The notes: generated by a model not told the origin, from the sequence alone. Shown: positions 1 to 10,196, counted from the first letter of the stretch. The stretch: DNA of 64,000 nucleotides from Geobacter sp. SVR (GCF_016865365.1 NZ_AP024469.1:4308501-4372500); one strand, 5' to 3'. Program-made: numbers and translations.

Positions 1-101
1 CGCCCCTTCTCGGGATAGGCTTCCAGGGCATGGTCGATCATCTCCTGGGTTGATTCTTTGGTGATGCCTTCTACCGTCTTTATCTCTATGGTGTGTGACA
101 T
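1..101 (-). CDS. nifD: Nitrogenase MoFe protein alpha chain NifD (N-terminal fragment)
   Basis: Only the first 33 codons are inside the window; the gene runs off the left edge. The visible protein starts MSHTIEIKTVEG and reaches ALEAYPEKG, which fits the NifD N-terminal helix where an AYPEKA-like motif is usual. The ATG at 101 has an AAGGAG ribosome site seven bases upstream. It lies 92 bp downstream of nifH on the same strand, the standard nifH-nifD order. NifD carries the FeMo-cofactor and part of the P-cluster, but none of those residues are visible here. The call rests on the short match plus position. Confidence 0.8.
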   Translation of the reverse strand, partial: MSHTIEIKTVEGITKESTQEMIDHALEAYPEKG

Positions 102-126
102 GGGTCAGCTCCTTATAATCATTAGA

Positions 127-1187
<1,061 letters not shown>

Positions 1188-1195
1188 CTGCAGTT

Positions 1196-1212
1196 CTGCA
1201 TCGCCCATGCCA
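1196..1212 (-). promoter_or_regulatory. Sigma-54 promoter of nifH
   Basis: TGGCATGGGCGATGCAG on the minus strand has GG and GC exactly ten bases apart and fits the -24/-12 consensus. The predicted start is near 1187. An activator site should lie in 1213-1450, but I cannot name one. Confidence 0.85.
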
Positions 1213-1574
1213 AAAACATAATATGCTGACAAATAGCGCACTTAACAACAAGACCGACAAGAAGAGCTACCGGGACACCGGAAGGATGCCGTAAAAATAG
1301 GCAGCAATGCCCGGCTGCATCCCGCACCAACTCCGCGATAATGAGTATTTCCGCAGCAATCCGGTCCGAGGCGGTCTCAGGCAGCTCTGCGCCAAGCAGA
1401 GCTGCCATTTCGGCTGAAGTGGCCAGCCCTGGCACGCTGGCTGAAAACTGCCTTCAGAATGGCTTTTTTTATTCGGTTGTGAGGTGGGTATGATACTGAT
1501 CGAAATAGTGGCAGATATCCCAGACGGTATCGCCGATGGCTGCATATGCCACCCGTAGCTAAAGGAAGCGCTTC
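1213..1574. other. Non-coding region upstream of the nifH promoter
   Basis: I see no convincing gene here. An open frame (1184-1435, minus) runs through the nifH sigma-54 promoter and is taken as chance. A small GCC-TTCAGAAT-GGC hairpin followed by seven T ends near 1470 on the plus strand, but there is no gene for it to terminate. The stretch probably holds the activator sites of the nifH promoter. Confidence 0.4.
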
Positions 1575-1823
1575 TCAGGGAGCGGCCGAGTGATCCGGCC
1601 CGTCCGAAAGACGGCCCCTGGTGCATGAAAAGCCGTCCGCGAGCCACCGGCGGTAACGGCAGGTGAAACAGCTCCGCTCGCTGTCGCAGCAGTCCTCGTC
1701 GTCATCGTCGATAGAGTAGTCGGGACACTTTCCGGCGAGCAGCGCTGCGGCAAGGAGATCGCCGGCATTCGCGACGTCGCCGCGAAAAGAGATGCCGTCG
1801 CCGTTGTTCACCACATGCAGCAT
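1575..1823 (-). CDS. Small cysteine-rich hypothetical protein
   Basis: This is an 82-aa product of unknown function. It has an acidic run (IDDDDEDCCDSE, about residues 38-49), then a CFTC pair and a further cysteine in the stretch FTCRYRRWLADGFSCT. The cysteine spacing could suit a metal site, but no family is recognised. The ATG at 1823 has GAGG eight bases upstream. It lies downstream of the lipoprotein gene at 1849 on the same strand, with only 25 bp between, so it may be the last gene of that operon. An overlapping minus frame exists, but this one has the more protein-like composition and the ribosome site. Confidence 0.45.
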   Translation of the reverse strand: MLHVVNNGDGISFRGDVANAGDLLAAALLAGKCPDYSIDDDDEDCCDSERSCFTCRYRRWLADGFSCTRGRLSDGPDHSAAP

Positions 1824-1848
1824 GGACGTGTCCTCGAAAACAAGAGCA

Positions 1849-2316
1849 CTACTGAAGCGTGACGCTCAGGATGACCACGCTGAGACCGGGAACCGCTGCA
1901 CCATGGATATCGACCACGCTCGCGCCGTCGGCAATGCCGAAGGTGCCGGCCGGCACGGAGGTCCCGGAGACGACATGGTAATTCAGCGTGGCGAACTCAC
2001 CGGCCTGGATGCCGGTAGCGTTGATCAGGCCCAGGGACACGTCGGCTGCATCATCGACATTCGGCACCAGGGTGGAGCCGGCCCCGGCACCTGTTACCGC
2101 GACCTCGTCGGTGGCGAGTGAAAGTCCACTCGACGGGTTCGCAAGCACATGGGCGAATACCCCGCCGATTCTAGTGTCAGCCGGGAGGGTCCCGCTGGTT
2201 GCCACCTTGACCACTGCCGTGGTGACTCCCCCTGCACCGCTCCCTCCCCCCCCGCAGCCGGAGATGATTGCAGCCCACAGGCACAGCACCAGTGCTGAAA
2301 CGTTGAGTGTTTTCAT
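1849..2316 (-). CDS. Lipoprotein with cohesin-like domain
   Basis: This is a 155-aa predicted lipoprotein. The N-terminus MKTLNVSALVLCLWAAIISGC ends in a lipobox (IISGC) followed by a Gly/Ser linker, so it should be anchored to the envelope. The remaining ~125 residues resemble the C-terminal domain of the lipoprotein at 10609-11820; both share a TTAxVxLxT start, a central AGEFAT segment and a late VPG strand. This strand pattern resembles cohesin modules. It follows a dockerin-ended protein by 11 bp, which suggests it is that protein's surface partner. The ATG at 2316 has AAGGAG eight bases upstream; the longer frame start at 2334 is not supported. The cohesin assignment is by eye and needs a profile search. 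Confidence 0.65.
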   Translation of the reverse strand: MKTLNVSALVLCLWAAIISGCGGGGSGAGGVTTAVVKVATSGTLPADTRIGGVFAHVLANPSSGLSLATDEVAVTGAGAGSTLVPNVDDAADVSLGLINATGIQAGEFATLNYHVVSGTSVPAGTFGIADGASVVDIHGAAVPGLSVVILSVTLQ

Positions 2317-2327
2317 ATGGCTTCTCC

Positions 2328-4133
2328 TTACCATTTCTGCAGCCCCACCACCTTCTTCAGGATCGCCAATGCGTCGCTGATGTCGATAACACCGTCCGGA
2401 GCCGGCACACCGTTCACCAGAGGAGCCACGTCGGCATTCAGCAAATGGACGGAAGTGACCTCCTCCAGACCGACGGCAATCCGCAGGGCCAGGAGGGGAT
2501 CGCCGATGTCCAGCGTGCCGTCGCCGTTACAGTCACCGCTCGGGTAGGGGGTCGTGCTCCTGATAATGTTGCGCTGCACCGTGGCCTTGTTGCCCCTCTG
2601 GTCCGTGGCGGTGACGCTGACGGCATAGGTCTTGTTCGCGGGCAGGGCGATATCCTGGCTGAAACTGCCGTCAGCGGCGAGTGTCGGCGAATACGTCCGG
2701 CCCTCGATCGCAACTACTACGGTTGCGCTGGTAGTGGCGTTGGTGACGGTTCCCCTGATGACGATATTGTCCGCGGTTGTCCTGATGTCCTGGGCCGGCT
2801 CCGTCACCGACAGGGTCGGCACAACGGTATCGGCGAAGATGCTCCGCTTGACGCTGGTGCTGTTGCCGGCCTGATCAACGGCGGAGATCTCGATGGTATT
2901 CAGGCCGGGGGCCAGATTGACCGTCACTTCGAAGTCCGTGCCGCTGATGTGGGCGTTGGCGGTCGGCCCGTTGTTGACCGAAGCGGTGACGAGCACGGCC
3001 AGGGTGTCGGCCACGCTGCCGGTGATTTTTACGGAATTCGTATTGACGATGCTGTTGTCGGCCGGAAGGGCGATGGTCAGCGCCGGCGCCGTCTGGTCCA
3101 GGGTGATGGTCCGCGTGTCGCTGGTCTGGCTGCCGTCCATGCCGGTTGCCACGGTCTGTATGGTGTTTGCGCCGGCAGCGAGCGTCAGCGCATGGCTGAA
3201 GGTCCCGTCGGAATTGACAGCCACGCCGGCGCCGTTGATCGTGAGGCTGGCGACCCCGGAGCCGTCCGTAACCGTGCCCGTTACATTGAGGGTCGGGTTG
3301 TTGGTGATGGCCCCGTTGGAGAGGGTGGAAAGGGTCAGAACCGGTCCGGCCGGAGGTGCGAGCGCCTCGGCGGTGATCATGAGATAGGGAGGCGTGCCTT
3401 TGGTGTTGGTGTTGAACAGGTAGCCGACATCATTGTCCGCGGCACGGCCGAGCAGCGTCACCTTGCCGGCTTTTATGGCGTTCACGAGCTCCGGCGTCAC
3501 GTTCAGGTGATAGGTGACGTACTGATTCTGAAGATCGGCGGTTGCTGGCCAGTAAAAGGTCCCCACCGGGGTGTAACTGGTGGAACCGAGAAAGGTCTGC
3601 AACCCGTTCCAGGTCAGGGAGGGGATGGCCGGGTTGGCGGCAAGCACGTTGAACGTGAAATATCCGGGGGCAACCGTGTTGAAGTCCGGGTTGTTGGGCT
3701 GCACCCCCGTGGTGGCGTAATTGGAACTCAGGCTGATGCCGACCGAGGTGATGGCCCAATTATCGGTGCCGTACTGCGCGTCGAAGGCCGCCACGACATT
3801 GATGCCGTTGACGAGGCCGTTCTGGCCGTTCGTGGAATCCGCTGCCGTAGCGAAGCTGAAAACGGTCTCCATGGTGCGGGCGCTCTTGCCCACACCCGGG
3901 TCATCCCGAAAGACCGAAATCATCATGCCCCCCTTGGGATAGAAAGCGGTATCGGCATAGGGAGTGCCCAACTGATTCGAGTTGGCCTGGGTGCCGGACA
4001 CGACATAGGTATCAAAGTCCGTTGCCAGGGGACCAAGAGTAGTGGCTGCAGAGGCCGGACCGATCACCCCCGGCAGCAGGAGCAGGGCGAGTACAACGGT
4101 CCCCATGGTTCTAAAAAACGAAACTGGTTTCAT
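2328..4133 (-). CDS. Secreted multi-domain protein with C-terminal dockerin
   Basis: The 601-aa product has a signal peptide ending PASA-ATT near residue 30. Residues ~30-255 form a domain also found in the 2642-aa protein (12007-19935). Three bacterial Ig-like repeats follow at ~261-524. Residues ~530-601 are a type I dockerin-like pair of EF-hands. The first loop, DCNGDGTLDIGD, has all calcium ligand positions. The second has an inserted NGVPAP stretch before DGVIDISDAL and is followed by the KKVVGLQ helix. It is probably exported and held by the cohesin-like lipoprotein encoded 11 bp downstream (inference). The ATG at 4133 has an AAAGGG site; the upstream in-frame start at 4169 lacks one. 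Confidence 0.75.
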   Translation of the reverse strand: MKPVSFFRTMGTVVLALLLLPGVIGPASAATTLGPLATDFDTYVVSGTQANSNQLGTPYADTAFYPKGGMMISVFRDDPGVGKSARTMETVFSFATAADSTNGQNGLVNGINVVAAFDAQYGTDNWAITSVGISLSSNYATTGVQPNNPDFNTVAPGYFTFNVLAANPAIPSLTWNGLQTFLGSTSYTPVGTFYWPATADLQNQYVTYHLNVTPELVNAIKAGKVTLLGRAADNDVGYLFNTNTKGTPPYLMITAEALAPPAGPVLTLSTLSNGAITNNPTLNVTGTVTDGSGVASLTINGAGVAVNSDGTFSHALTLAAGANTIQTVATGMDGSQTSDTRTITLDQTAPALTIALPADNSIVNTNSVKITGSVADTLAVLVTASVNNGPTANAHISGTDFEVTVNLAPGLNTIEISAVDQAGNSTSVKRSIFADTVVPTLSVTEPAQDIRTTADNIVIRGTVTNATTSATVVVAIEGRTYSPTLAADGSFSQDIALPANKTYAVSVTATDQRGNKATVQRNIIRSTTPYPSGDCNGDGTLDIGDPLLALRIAVGLEEVTSVHLLNADVAPLVNGVPAPDGVIDISDALAILKKVVGLQKW

Positions 4134-4220
4134 GGTACCCTTTCTTAACGGAACGAACGGTCTCCACAAGGGAATCGGCCATTACATGCCGCCCCGGCAG
4201 ATACAAGCTGCGCTTTGAAG

Positions 4221-4320
4221 TCCCTCTTTGGAAAAAGGGCCCAAAGGGCCTAAAGGGGGATTTGTCGTTGGGGCGGCACCGGAAATCCCCCCCTGCCCCC
4301 CTTTTTCAAAGGGGGGAGAG
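4221..4320. repeat. MITE-like inverted repeat
   Basis: Two arms, 4221-4263 and 4283-4318, are imperfect reverse complements. Each contains a CCCTTT/AAAGGG core and a GGGGGATTT or AAATCCCCC end, and about 20 bp separate them. There is no transposase. The length and G/C-run composition resemble small non-autonomous palindromic elements common in delta-proteobacterial intergenic DNA. Confidence 0.65.
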
Positions 4321-4351
4321 AGCGTGTGCGGCGTGGTATGAACCGCATGAT

Positions 4352-5086
4352 TCAATAGTCCTTGAAGATCTTCCGGTCGCACGCCTTCCAGGCCGCACCA
4401 GGTCCGGTGGCGGGAACCACCAGCAGGACGGCCCTGCCACCTGTCAGCACCGGCTTCACCCACTCTCCCACGCAGACTGTCTCGTCATCGGCCAATACCG
4501 CTCCCTCAATAGTCTGGACACCATCGATTCCGGTGGCGCATATCTCCCTGACCGTTGCCGTGCCGTTGTCGGAGGGGATACGGAACTTCCCCTTGAACCT
4601 GCCGTCGTTGCCGGAAAGGCGGAGACCGGCGCCGGCCAGAGCGCCGATCACCCCCTGACCGGTGCCGCCATGCTCGGACAGGTGCACGCCCAGGGCGGCC
4701 GCGGTCCCATAGGCCTCGTCCTTGGAGATGACCGTGGTCTTTGCCTTGTAGCCGTACGTAATGAGCAGGTCGGGCCGGGCCAGCCGTTCCGGGAGCAGGA
4801 TGCACAGTCCCGGGTCGGAACCGGCCGCACTTTCCGTGGCCAACATCAAACAGCAGTAGCCCGTAACCGTAGCCAGCATCTCCTCAACGATCTCGGCCGG
4901 GAAACACATGGCACTGTTGTGGGAGGTATAGGGGATGTCCGGGTGGAGGAGCAGTTGGTGCCTGGTTACCGCTCCGCAGTTCCCCCAGCCGCGCGCAGCG
5001 ATTCCGGCAGCGATCAGTTCGGCGATTTCTCCGGTTCCCCGGCTGTCGATGTTGTCGGTGTCGTCGATGGAGATGAGAATGTGCAT
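4352..5086 (-). CDS. IDDTD-motif protein, TiaS-like
   Basis: The 244-aa product begins MHILISIDDTDNIDSRGTGE. The IDDTD motif is typical of the ferredoxin-like domain of archaeal TiaS, which makes agmatinyl-cytidine in tRNA-Ile2. The rest has a Gly-rich SEHGGTGQGVIGALAGAG segment, but the usual TiaS zinc ribbon and OB domain are absent given the short length. A TiaS reaction is therefore not claimed; a nucleotide-binding role is possible. It starts 8 bp after the stop of the fibronectin lipoprotein gene and has GAGG upstream, so it is probably co-transcribed. The much longer open frame that reads through the preceding gene is an artefact. Confidence 0.55.
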   Translation of the reverse strand: MHILISIDDTDNIDSRGTGEIAELIAAGIAARGWGNCGAVTRHQLLLHPDIPYTSHNSAMCFPAEIVEEMLATVTGYCCLMLATESAAGSDPGLCILLPERLARPDLLITYGYKAKTTVISKDEAYGTAAALGVHLSEHGGTGQGVIGALAGAGLRLSGNDGRFKGKFRIPSDNGTATVREICATGIDGVQTIEGAVLADDETVCVGEWVKPVLTGGRAVLLVVPATGPGAAWKACDRKIFKDY

Positions 5087-5094
5087 GGCGTGCC

Positions 5095-6858
5095 TCACTT
5101 CAACCCGATGATCATGCTGTGCCCGAAGGAGTCGGTCCTGGTCATCACCACCAGGTCCCGGTTGTAGGACAGGGTGGCATGCTCGTTGTAGTATGACGTG
5201 CTCATGGGGGTCAGGGACGAGGTCAGGTTCCACCAGGTATAGACGGAGAAGTACGGCTGACCATTGGCGTCGAAGTAACGGGAATGGGCGTCCACCGGGC
5301 CGGTATCGGGAGAGACGAAGTTGGCGAAGGTGGTCCAGGTATGGGCGTCGCTGCCCACGTCCGGGTAGTAGGCCAGGGTGAAGGCATCCGCGCTGGCGGC
5401 TGCCCCGGTGCTGTCGCGGTATTCGGGGAACGTGGTCGCCCCGGAGTTCGTGATGCTCATCTTTCCGTAGGCCCACGCGGCCCGGGAAACGCCGCCGGTG
5501 TCCTTCGCGGCCCCGAGCTTGTGAAACAGGTAGGTTCCGGCCAAGTCGTCCAGGGTATAGATGGGCATGGCCTGGTCGGTGGGTTTGAAATTGAACTGCA
5601 GAACCCTGAGGTAGTACTGATCCGGGGTAATTGTACCGCTTTTCACCTCTTTCTTCGTTGCAACCCCTACAATGACCGTTTTGTCGTCGGTCATTCTGCC
5701 GGTGAAGATCACATTCCGTTTCGCGTCTTTTCTGGCGGCAGGCTCGGCGTAACTGTCGTATTCCTTCACCAGTCCGTCCGGCTGCACCCCGAAACAGGTC
5801 ACTTTCCACATCAGATCCCACATAGGGGTCATCTTGTAGGTCGGTGTACTGTAGTCCCAGTAGATGATGTCCTTGATACTGCCGATGCCGTCGGGAAAGA
5901 GATTGCCCGGCCCGGTGAGCGATGCATCGGGAGTCCAGAACTGGGCCTGTTGTCCTACCCGGGCGTTGCTGTATTCCCATTCCAGGCTGGCACCGCTGTT
6001 CAGGGCGTGCCAGGCATACCGGGTCGGCCCGTTGCCGGCCAGTTCGGGATAGTGGGGATTCTGGTTGCCGGTGCCGCTCACGTCCCAGACGTCGTAGTCG
6101 TCGGTATCCCTTTTTTTCTGGAAGATGGTGATGGCCCGGGAGCCGTCCACGGCATAGGTCCAACTGGCGAGCAGCATGTTCTTCCTCGACCCCATGATGC
6201 CATGGAAGTCTACCCAGGCACCGGCACCGGACATGGTCAGGCTTTTATCCTGCCGCATGGCCATGGTCACGTTGTCTGGTGGCGTCATGGCGGTTGCGGT
6301 GTCGTCCGCGGAGTTGTAATGATCGCTGTCCAGGAATTCGCCGAAGGTAACCGCACCGTCGACGTCGATGGCCACAGTGCCCCGCTCCCATTTGGCGGTC
6401 GGGCCGGAGACCAGGGTGTGGAAATACCAGGTGCCGGTCAGGTCTGCCTGGGATCTCGGTCTCGGTGTAGCAACCACCTGGATCGATGCTTCGCTCTCTC
6501 CGTTGCGGTTCAGCGCGGTGACCATGAAATAGTAGGGGACACCGTTGGTCAGCCCGTTAATGACATACGAGCTCCGGTCGACATTGATTTTGGTCGAATT
6601 GGTTTTGGTTATTGCGCTGGTATTGGTCGCCGCCACGTAATAGACGTTGTAGTTGGTAGCAACATAGCTGCCATCGGGAGTTTTCCAGGACAAGGTGACC
6701 AGCCCGTCCCCCTGCGTTGCCGTCAGCGAGGCGACTTTTCCCGGTATGCCCGGGTCATAGCGCCAGGCATCTCCGCCGGCCGCCGAGCAGCCGCACAGGA
6801 AGGAACCGACGATAATCAGCACGAAGGAGAGCAGGTATGTATGGACGCGTGGCAACAA
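5095..6858 (-). CDS. Fibronectin type III lipoprotein
   Basis: This is a 587-aa lipoprotein of unknown binding target. The signal sequence ends in the lipobox FLCGC (Cys23). A fibronectin type III domain spans ~38-133 and ends with the TNGVPYYFMVTA strand typical of the fold. Two related domains follow, starting near 139 (LTGTWYFHTLVSG) and near 441 (LAGTYLFHKLG). Each has a downstream TFxE(F/Y)xDS segment, which suggests an internal duplication. It lies downstream of the TonB receptor and upstream of the TiaS-like gene on the same strand. A surface or periplasmic adhesion or scaffold role is inference only. Confidence 0.65.
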   Translation of the reverse strand: MLPRVHTYLLSFVLIIVGSFLCGCSAAGGDAWRYDPGIPGKVASLTATQGDGLVTLSWKTPDGSYVATNYNVYYVAATNTSAITKTNSTKINVDRSSYVINGLTNGVPYYFMVTALNRNGESEASIQVVATPRPRSQADLTGTWYFHTLVSGPTAKWERGTVAIDVDGAVTFGEFLDSDHYNSADDTATAMTPPDNVTMAMRQDKSLTMSGAGAWVDFHGIMGSRKNMLLASWTYAVDGSRAITIFQKKRDTDDYDVWDVSGTGNQNPHYPELAGNGPTRYAWHALNSGASLEWEYSNARVGQQAQFWTPDASLTGPGNLFPDGIGSIKDIIYWDYSTPTYKMTPMWDLMWKVTCFGVQPDGLVKEYDSYAEPAARKDAKRNVIFTGRMTDDKTVIVGVATKKEVKSGTITPDQYYLRVLQFNFKPTDQAMPIYTLDDLAGTYLFHKLGAAKDTGGVSRAAWAYGKMSITNSGATTFPEYRDSTGAAASADAFTLAYYPDVGSDAHTWTTFANFVSPDTGPVDAHSRYFDANGQPYFSVYTWWNLTSSLTPMSTSYYNEHATLSYNRDLVVMTRTDSFGHSMIIGLK

Positions 6859-6896
6859 CGACAGTTCCTCCTATGATGTAAAGGTTATTGCCCCCC

Positions 6897-7016
6897 GGGT
6901 TGCTCAAAAATAGTCAGATCGGCGCACCCGCAGAGAGCCCTGCGGAGGCGTAGCAGCGCTACACCGCACAAGGGGCGAACGAGGACGGCGTCGAGATGGC
7001 TGTTTTTCAGCAACCC
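6897..7016. repeat. Dispersed ~120-bp structured repeat, copy A
   Basis: This sequence recurs in the same orientation at 51744-51864. The ends are complementary (GGGTTGCTCAAAAA and TTTTTCAGCAACCC), and the middle contains the palindromic GCGTAGCAGCGCTAC core. Base changes between copies in the outer stem are compensatory. It begins one base after the stop codon of the TonB receptor gene when read on the minus strand. Confidence 0.8.
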
Positions 7017-7017
7017 G

Positions 7018-9144
7018 TCACAACCCGAAGCGGTACTCGAACCCACCGTAGACGAACCTGCCCGGCCTCGGAATGCCGTAGGTATCTTCGTAATCCTTGT
7101 CCAGGATGTTATCGGCGCCGATGTACACGGTAGCCCTGTCCTTGAACAGCTTCTGGCTCAATTTGACGTTCGCCACGGCATAATCACCCATATACGTCTT
7201 CCAGAAAACCTGCTCAGGTAACTGGGTGTTGCCCGACGGTTTCGTATAGACGGCCGAGTGGGCGACATACACGACCGATACGAAGGGGGTCAGACCGAAA
7301 TCGAAGTCGTATTTGCCGGTCAACACCAGCTTGTGCAGCGGGACATACTGCACGTCATCCCGGGATGAGAGAGAAGAATCCTTTGACACGTTCAGCGTAT
7401 AGTTCAGCTTCATCTGCACATTCTTCAGGAAAGCGGTTTCCAATGAGGTCTCGAAGCCGTAAAAGCTGTACAGGGAAAAGTTCACGTTATATGGCACGAA
7501 CCCTTCGGCTTGAGTCAGCCCGGATTGTTTCAACCCGATGAAATTGTGGAGATCGCTGTAAAAGCCGTTGATCTTGAAGAAACTCTTCCCGGGAAGCTTC
7601 TGCTCGACGCCGAGCTGATAGTGATAGACAATCTCGGGGTCCAGGGTCGGGTTGTTGGTGGGGCGCATGTACAATTCGCTCATGGTTGGAAAACGGACGT
7701 TCCTCATGAAAGCAGCCTTGAGCCTGGTGTCACGATACAGATCATAGTACAGGCTGCCGGAAAGACTGAATTCTTCGAGTGTCTTGTCTTCCCGTATCTG
7801 CCAGTGATGGCCGTATCCGACCGCGAAACCGATGTTCTTTCCCAGAGGCACCTCGTATTCGAGGGTTACCGAGCAGAGGAAAACGTCGTGTTCGTCCGCA
7901 ACCGGGAACAGCTTGTACGGGGGGCTTCCGGCGCCCGAGCCCGGAGTATTCTGATAGACATAACCGCCCGGTTTTTTTTCGCCGGAGGCGGTCCAGGTAT
8001 CCCACCCTCCCAAAAGCCCCACAGTGACAGTCCCCGCCGCGCCGAAATCGTATTTGGGCTGCAGGGATACCCCCCTCTTCTCGCCGGTGTTTCTCAGGCG
8101 GTAGGAACCGGCAACATCCTCATGATCGAAGGAATTGTAGTTTTCATCGTCATAGCGGTTGTTGTCCTGGGCGATCCGGTTGTAATAGATGCGCGACGGG
8201 ATATCCAGAACGGCGCTGGGGGCATAATCCGCGGCAAGTTGCAACAGAAATCCCTGGTAATTGTCGACCCGTGCGTATTGTGGCGTGGGGGCGTAGGGAT
8301 CGAAGGTGTTATTGATTGCGCTGGCCGGTTTTCCGTATCCCCCTTCGACAAAGTTGCCGGTCAGGGCAAAATGCAGATCGCTGTGCGGGGTGTACCCGAG
8401 GTTCAGGAAGACGTTGTTTCTGGTGTTGTCGCTGTTCTTGCGGTATCCGGAGTTTTCCAGGGATTCTACCGTATGGGTTTTACTGTTGTACTCCGTGCGG
8501 GTAGTCACTGGTCTGGCCAAGGGAAAGTTGTCCCGGTGATAGGCGCTGCCGCTCAGAAAAAAGTCGAATTTCCCGTCTCTGCCGGAAAGGCTGGTCCTGG
8601 CCAGGTAGGGGGCACCGTCACCGGACTCGAAGCCGACGGTCCCGTTCAACCCCGGCTTGCCCTTTTTCGTGATGATGTTGATGACACCGCCGAGCCCGCC
8701 CGTACCGTAGAGAACCGAACTCGCCCCAGTGGTCACCTTGATTTTTTCTATGCTGTCCACCGGAATGCTCGATGGATCGAACTGTTGGTCAAAGGCCGAG
8801 TTAATCGGCACGCCATCCAGCAGCACCAGTATATCCCGCGCCTTGAAGCCCCTGATTTCGACACGGGGTACGCCGTCGGCGCCCAGCTTGACATTGACGT
8901 CCGACAACAGCACCAGGGCCTCGTCCACGGTTCGGGCGCTGGAATTCCTGATCTGTTCGGCGCTGATCACATGCACGGTTTCGCCGGCCTCGATGGGAGT
9001 CATGGACGGGGCCGTCACGCTGACCTCCCCCAGGCTGAAGATATCCTCGCTCTGATCTTCGTGGGTTCCCATGGCAAAGAGCGGCGATGCCATGAGCGAT
9101 AGAACCAGCAATAGCTGCGCGGAAAAAAGTATCGTGTATTTCAT
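7018..9144 (-). CDS. TonB-dependent outer-membrane receptor
   Basis: The 708-aa outer-membrane receptor has a signal peptide (about residues 1-24, cleaved after LFA). A TonB-box-like segment, GEVSVTAPS, is followed by the plug domain (~45-165) with the usual RGF, LDGVPIN and YGTGGLGGVINIITKKG motifs. A long beta-barrel then ends in GGFEYRFGL. It should import a ligand across the outer membrane using TonB/ExbBD energy. A periplasmic binding protein gene lies 20 bp upstream and tonB lies at 21.3 kb. Tandem HxH metal motifs are not evident and the ligand cannot be read from sequence; siderophore, metal complex or cobinamide are all possible. Confidence 0.9.
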   Translation of the reverse strand: MKYTILFSAQLLLVLSLMASPLFAMGTHEDQSEDIFSLGEVSVTAPSMTPIEAGETVHVISAEQIRNSSARTVDEALVLLSDVNVKLGADGVPRVEIRGFKARDILVLLDGVPINSAFDQQFDPSSIPVDSIEKIKVTTGASSVLYGTGGLGGVINIITKKGKPGLNGTVGFESGDGAPYLARTSLSGRDGKFDFFLSGSAYHRDNFPLARPVTTRTEYNSKTHTVESLENSGYRKNSDNTRNNVFLNLGYTPHSDLHFALTGNFVEGGYGKPASAINNTFDPYAPTPQYARVDNYQGFLLQLAADYAPSAVLDIPSRIYYNRIAQDNNRYDDENYNSFDHEDVAGSYRLRNTGEKRGVSLQPKYDFGAAGTVTVGLLGGWDTWTASGEKKPGGYVYQNTPGSGAGSPPYKLFPVADEHDVFLCSVTLEYEVPLGKNIGFAVGYGHHWQIREDKTLEEFSLSGSLYYDLYRDTRLKAAFMRNVRFPTMSELYMRPTNNPTLDPEIVYHYQLGVEQKLPGKSFFKINGFYSDLHNFIGLKQSGLTQAEGFVPYNVNFSLYSFYGFETSLETAFLKNVQMKLNYTLNVSKDSSLSSRDDVQYVPLHKLVLTGKYDFDFGLTPFVSVVYVAHSAVYTKPSGNTQLPEQVFWKTYMGDYAVANVKLSQKLFKDRATVYIGADNILDKDYEDTYGIPRPGRFVYGGFEYRFGL

Positions 9145-9164
9145 TGCGACTCCGCTCGATTAGC

Positions 9165-10184
9165 TCACTTGTTCAGGATCGCGCGGAGTTCGGCATCGCT
9201 CGGGTTGACGTCAAAGAACAGGCGATAAAACGCCCTGGTTTCGGCCGCGATGGCAGTGGCGGATTGGGGATAGAGGACCCCGGCCAGCCATTTGGCCCCC
9301 AGCAGCCGCAGGAATGAGGGGGGGCGGTCCATCCAGTCGAAAGGGGTGTCCGGTATCAGGTAGACCCGGTGGTTGCGTACCGCCCGGACCCCGGCCCAGC
9401 GGGGGTCCTTGTAGATATTGGCGAAAAACGAGTCGTCCTGGGCGATGATTACTTCCGGGTCGTAGGCAATGACCTGCTCCAGGGAGACCTTGTCTTTCCC
9501 TTGCCGGTTATCGGACTCCTTGCGGTGCACGTTCCTGCCCCCTGCCAGAACTACCGCTTCCCCATGGACCGAATTGGATGAAACCGTGGTCAGCCCGTCG
9601 ATCTCTTCCGCGAAATACACGGAAACCCGCTTGTTCTCGGGAATCCTGGCGGCAGCGGTTTCCAGTTTCTTCAGCTCGCTCCTGAAATATGCAGCAAGCT
9701 TTTTCCCCCGCTCCTCCTTGCCCAGCAACGTGCCCAGAAATTCGTAGGCAGCAGGATAATCGGACATCTTGTCCAGCTTCACGTAAGCGCTGGGAATCCC
9801 GGCCGAGGCGAGTATCTGCTCGACGCGCGGATTTAAGGCCCCTGAACGCGGCGGCCAAGCTATGGCGACATCCGGCCTGACCATCATGAGGGTTTCCGGG
9901 CTGAAGTTCCTGCCCGGCCCCCCAAAGCCGCCGACTACCGGAAGCTTCATGGTTCCGGGTCGCAGGAACTTCTGCAATTTTCCGTCAGGTGGGGTATTCA
10001 GTCCCGCCAGCAGCGAAGGGTCAATGGTGTACACCATCCAGGTAACCGGCGGGGATGCGCCCACCACCTTGGCAACGCGGCCGGGGAGCGAAACGCTGCG
10101 CCCGTACATGTCGGTGACCTGCGCCGCCTCGGCGTTGGTCAGGAACAACAGCGCCGATAATAAAATAACTACAAACCGCTGCAT
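9165..10184 (-). CDS. Periplasmic metal-complex binding protein (class III ABC type)
   Basis: The 339-aa product has a clear signal peptide (MQRFVVILLSALLFLTNAEA). The fold is that of the BtuF/FepB/MolA family: an early DMYGRSVSLP strand, SPETLMMVRPDVAIAW, and a long central helix. Near the C-terminus the segment PFDWMDRPPSFLRLLG is followed by KWLAGVLYP, a pattern seen in binding proteins for oxyanions and metal complexes. It is probably the periplasmic receiver for the TonB receptor encoded 20 bp downstream. No ABC permease or ATPase for it is in the window. The ligand is unknown. Confidence 0.8.
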   Translation of the reverse strand: MQRFVVILLSALLFLTNAEAAQVTDMYGRSVSLPGRVAKVVGASPPVTWMVYTIDPSLLAGLNTPPDGKLQKFLRPGTMKLPVVGGFGGPGRNFSPETLMMVRPDVAIAWPPRSGALNPRVEQILASAGIPSAYVKLDKMSDYPAAYEFLGTLLGKEERGKKLAAYFRSELKKLETAAARIPENKRVSVYFAEEIDGLTTVSSNSVHGEAVVLAGGRNVHRKESDNRQGKDKVSLEQVIAYDPEVIIAQDDSFFANIYKDPRWAGVRAVRNHRVYLIPDTPFDWMDRPPSFLRLLGAKWLAGVLYPQSATAIAAETRAFYRLFFDVNPSDAELRAILNK

Positions 10185-10196
10185 GATTTCCTCCTC

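Noticed and set aside
2307-4148. 613-residue plus-strand frame opposite the dockerin protein gene
   Set aside because: Long antisense frames are common opposite GC-rich repeat genes; there is no ribosome site or recognisable domain, while the minus frame has a signal peptide, Ig repeats and a dockerin.
4352-6163. 603-residue minus-strand frame
   Set aside because: Only its last ~244 residues are a real gene (start at 5086). The upstream part is a shadow of the fibronectin lipoprotein gene in another frame.
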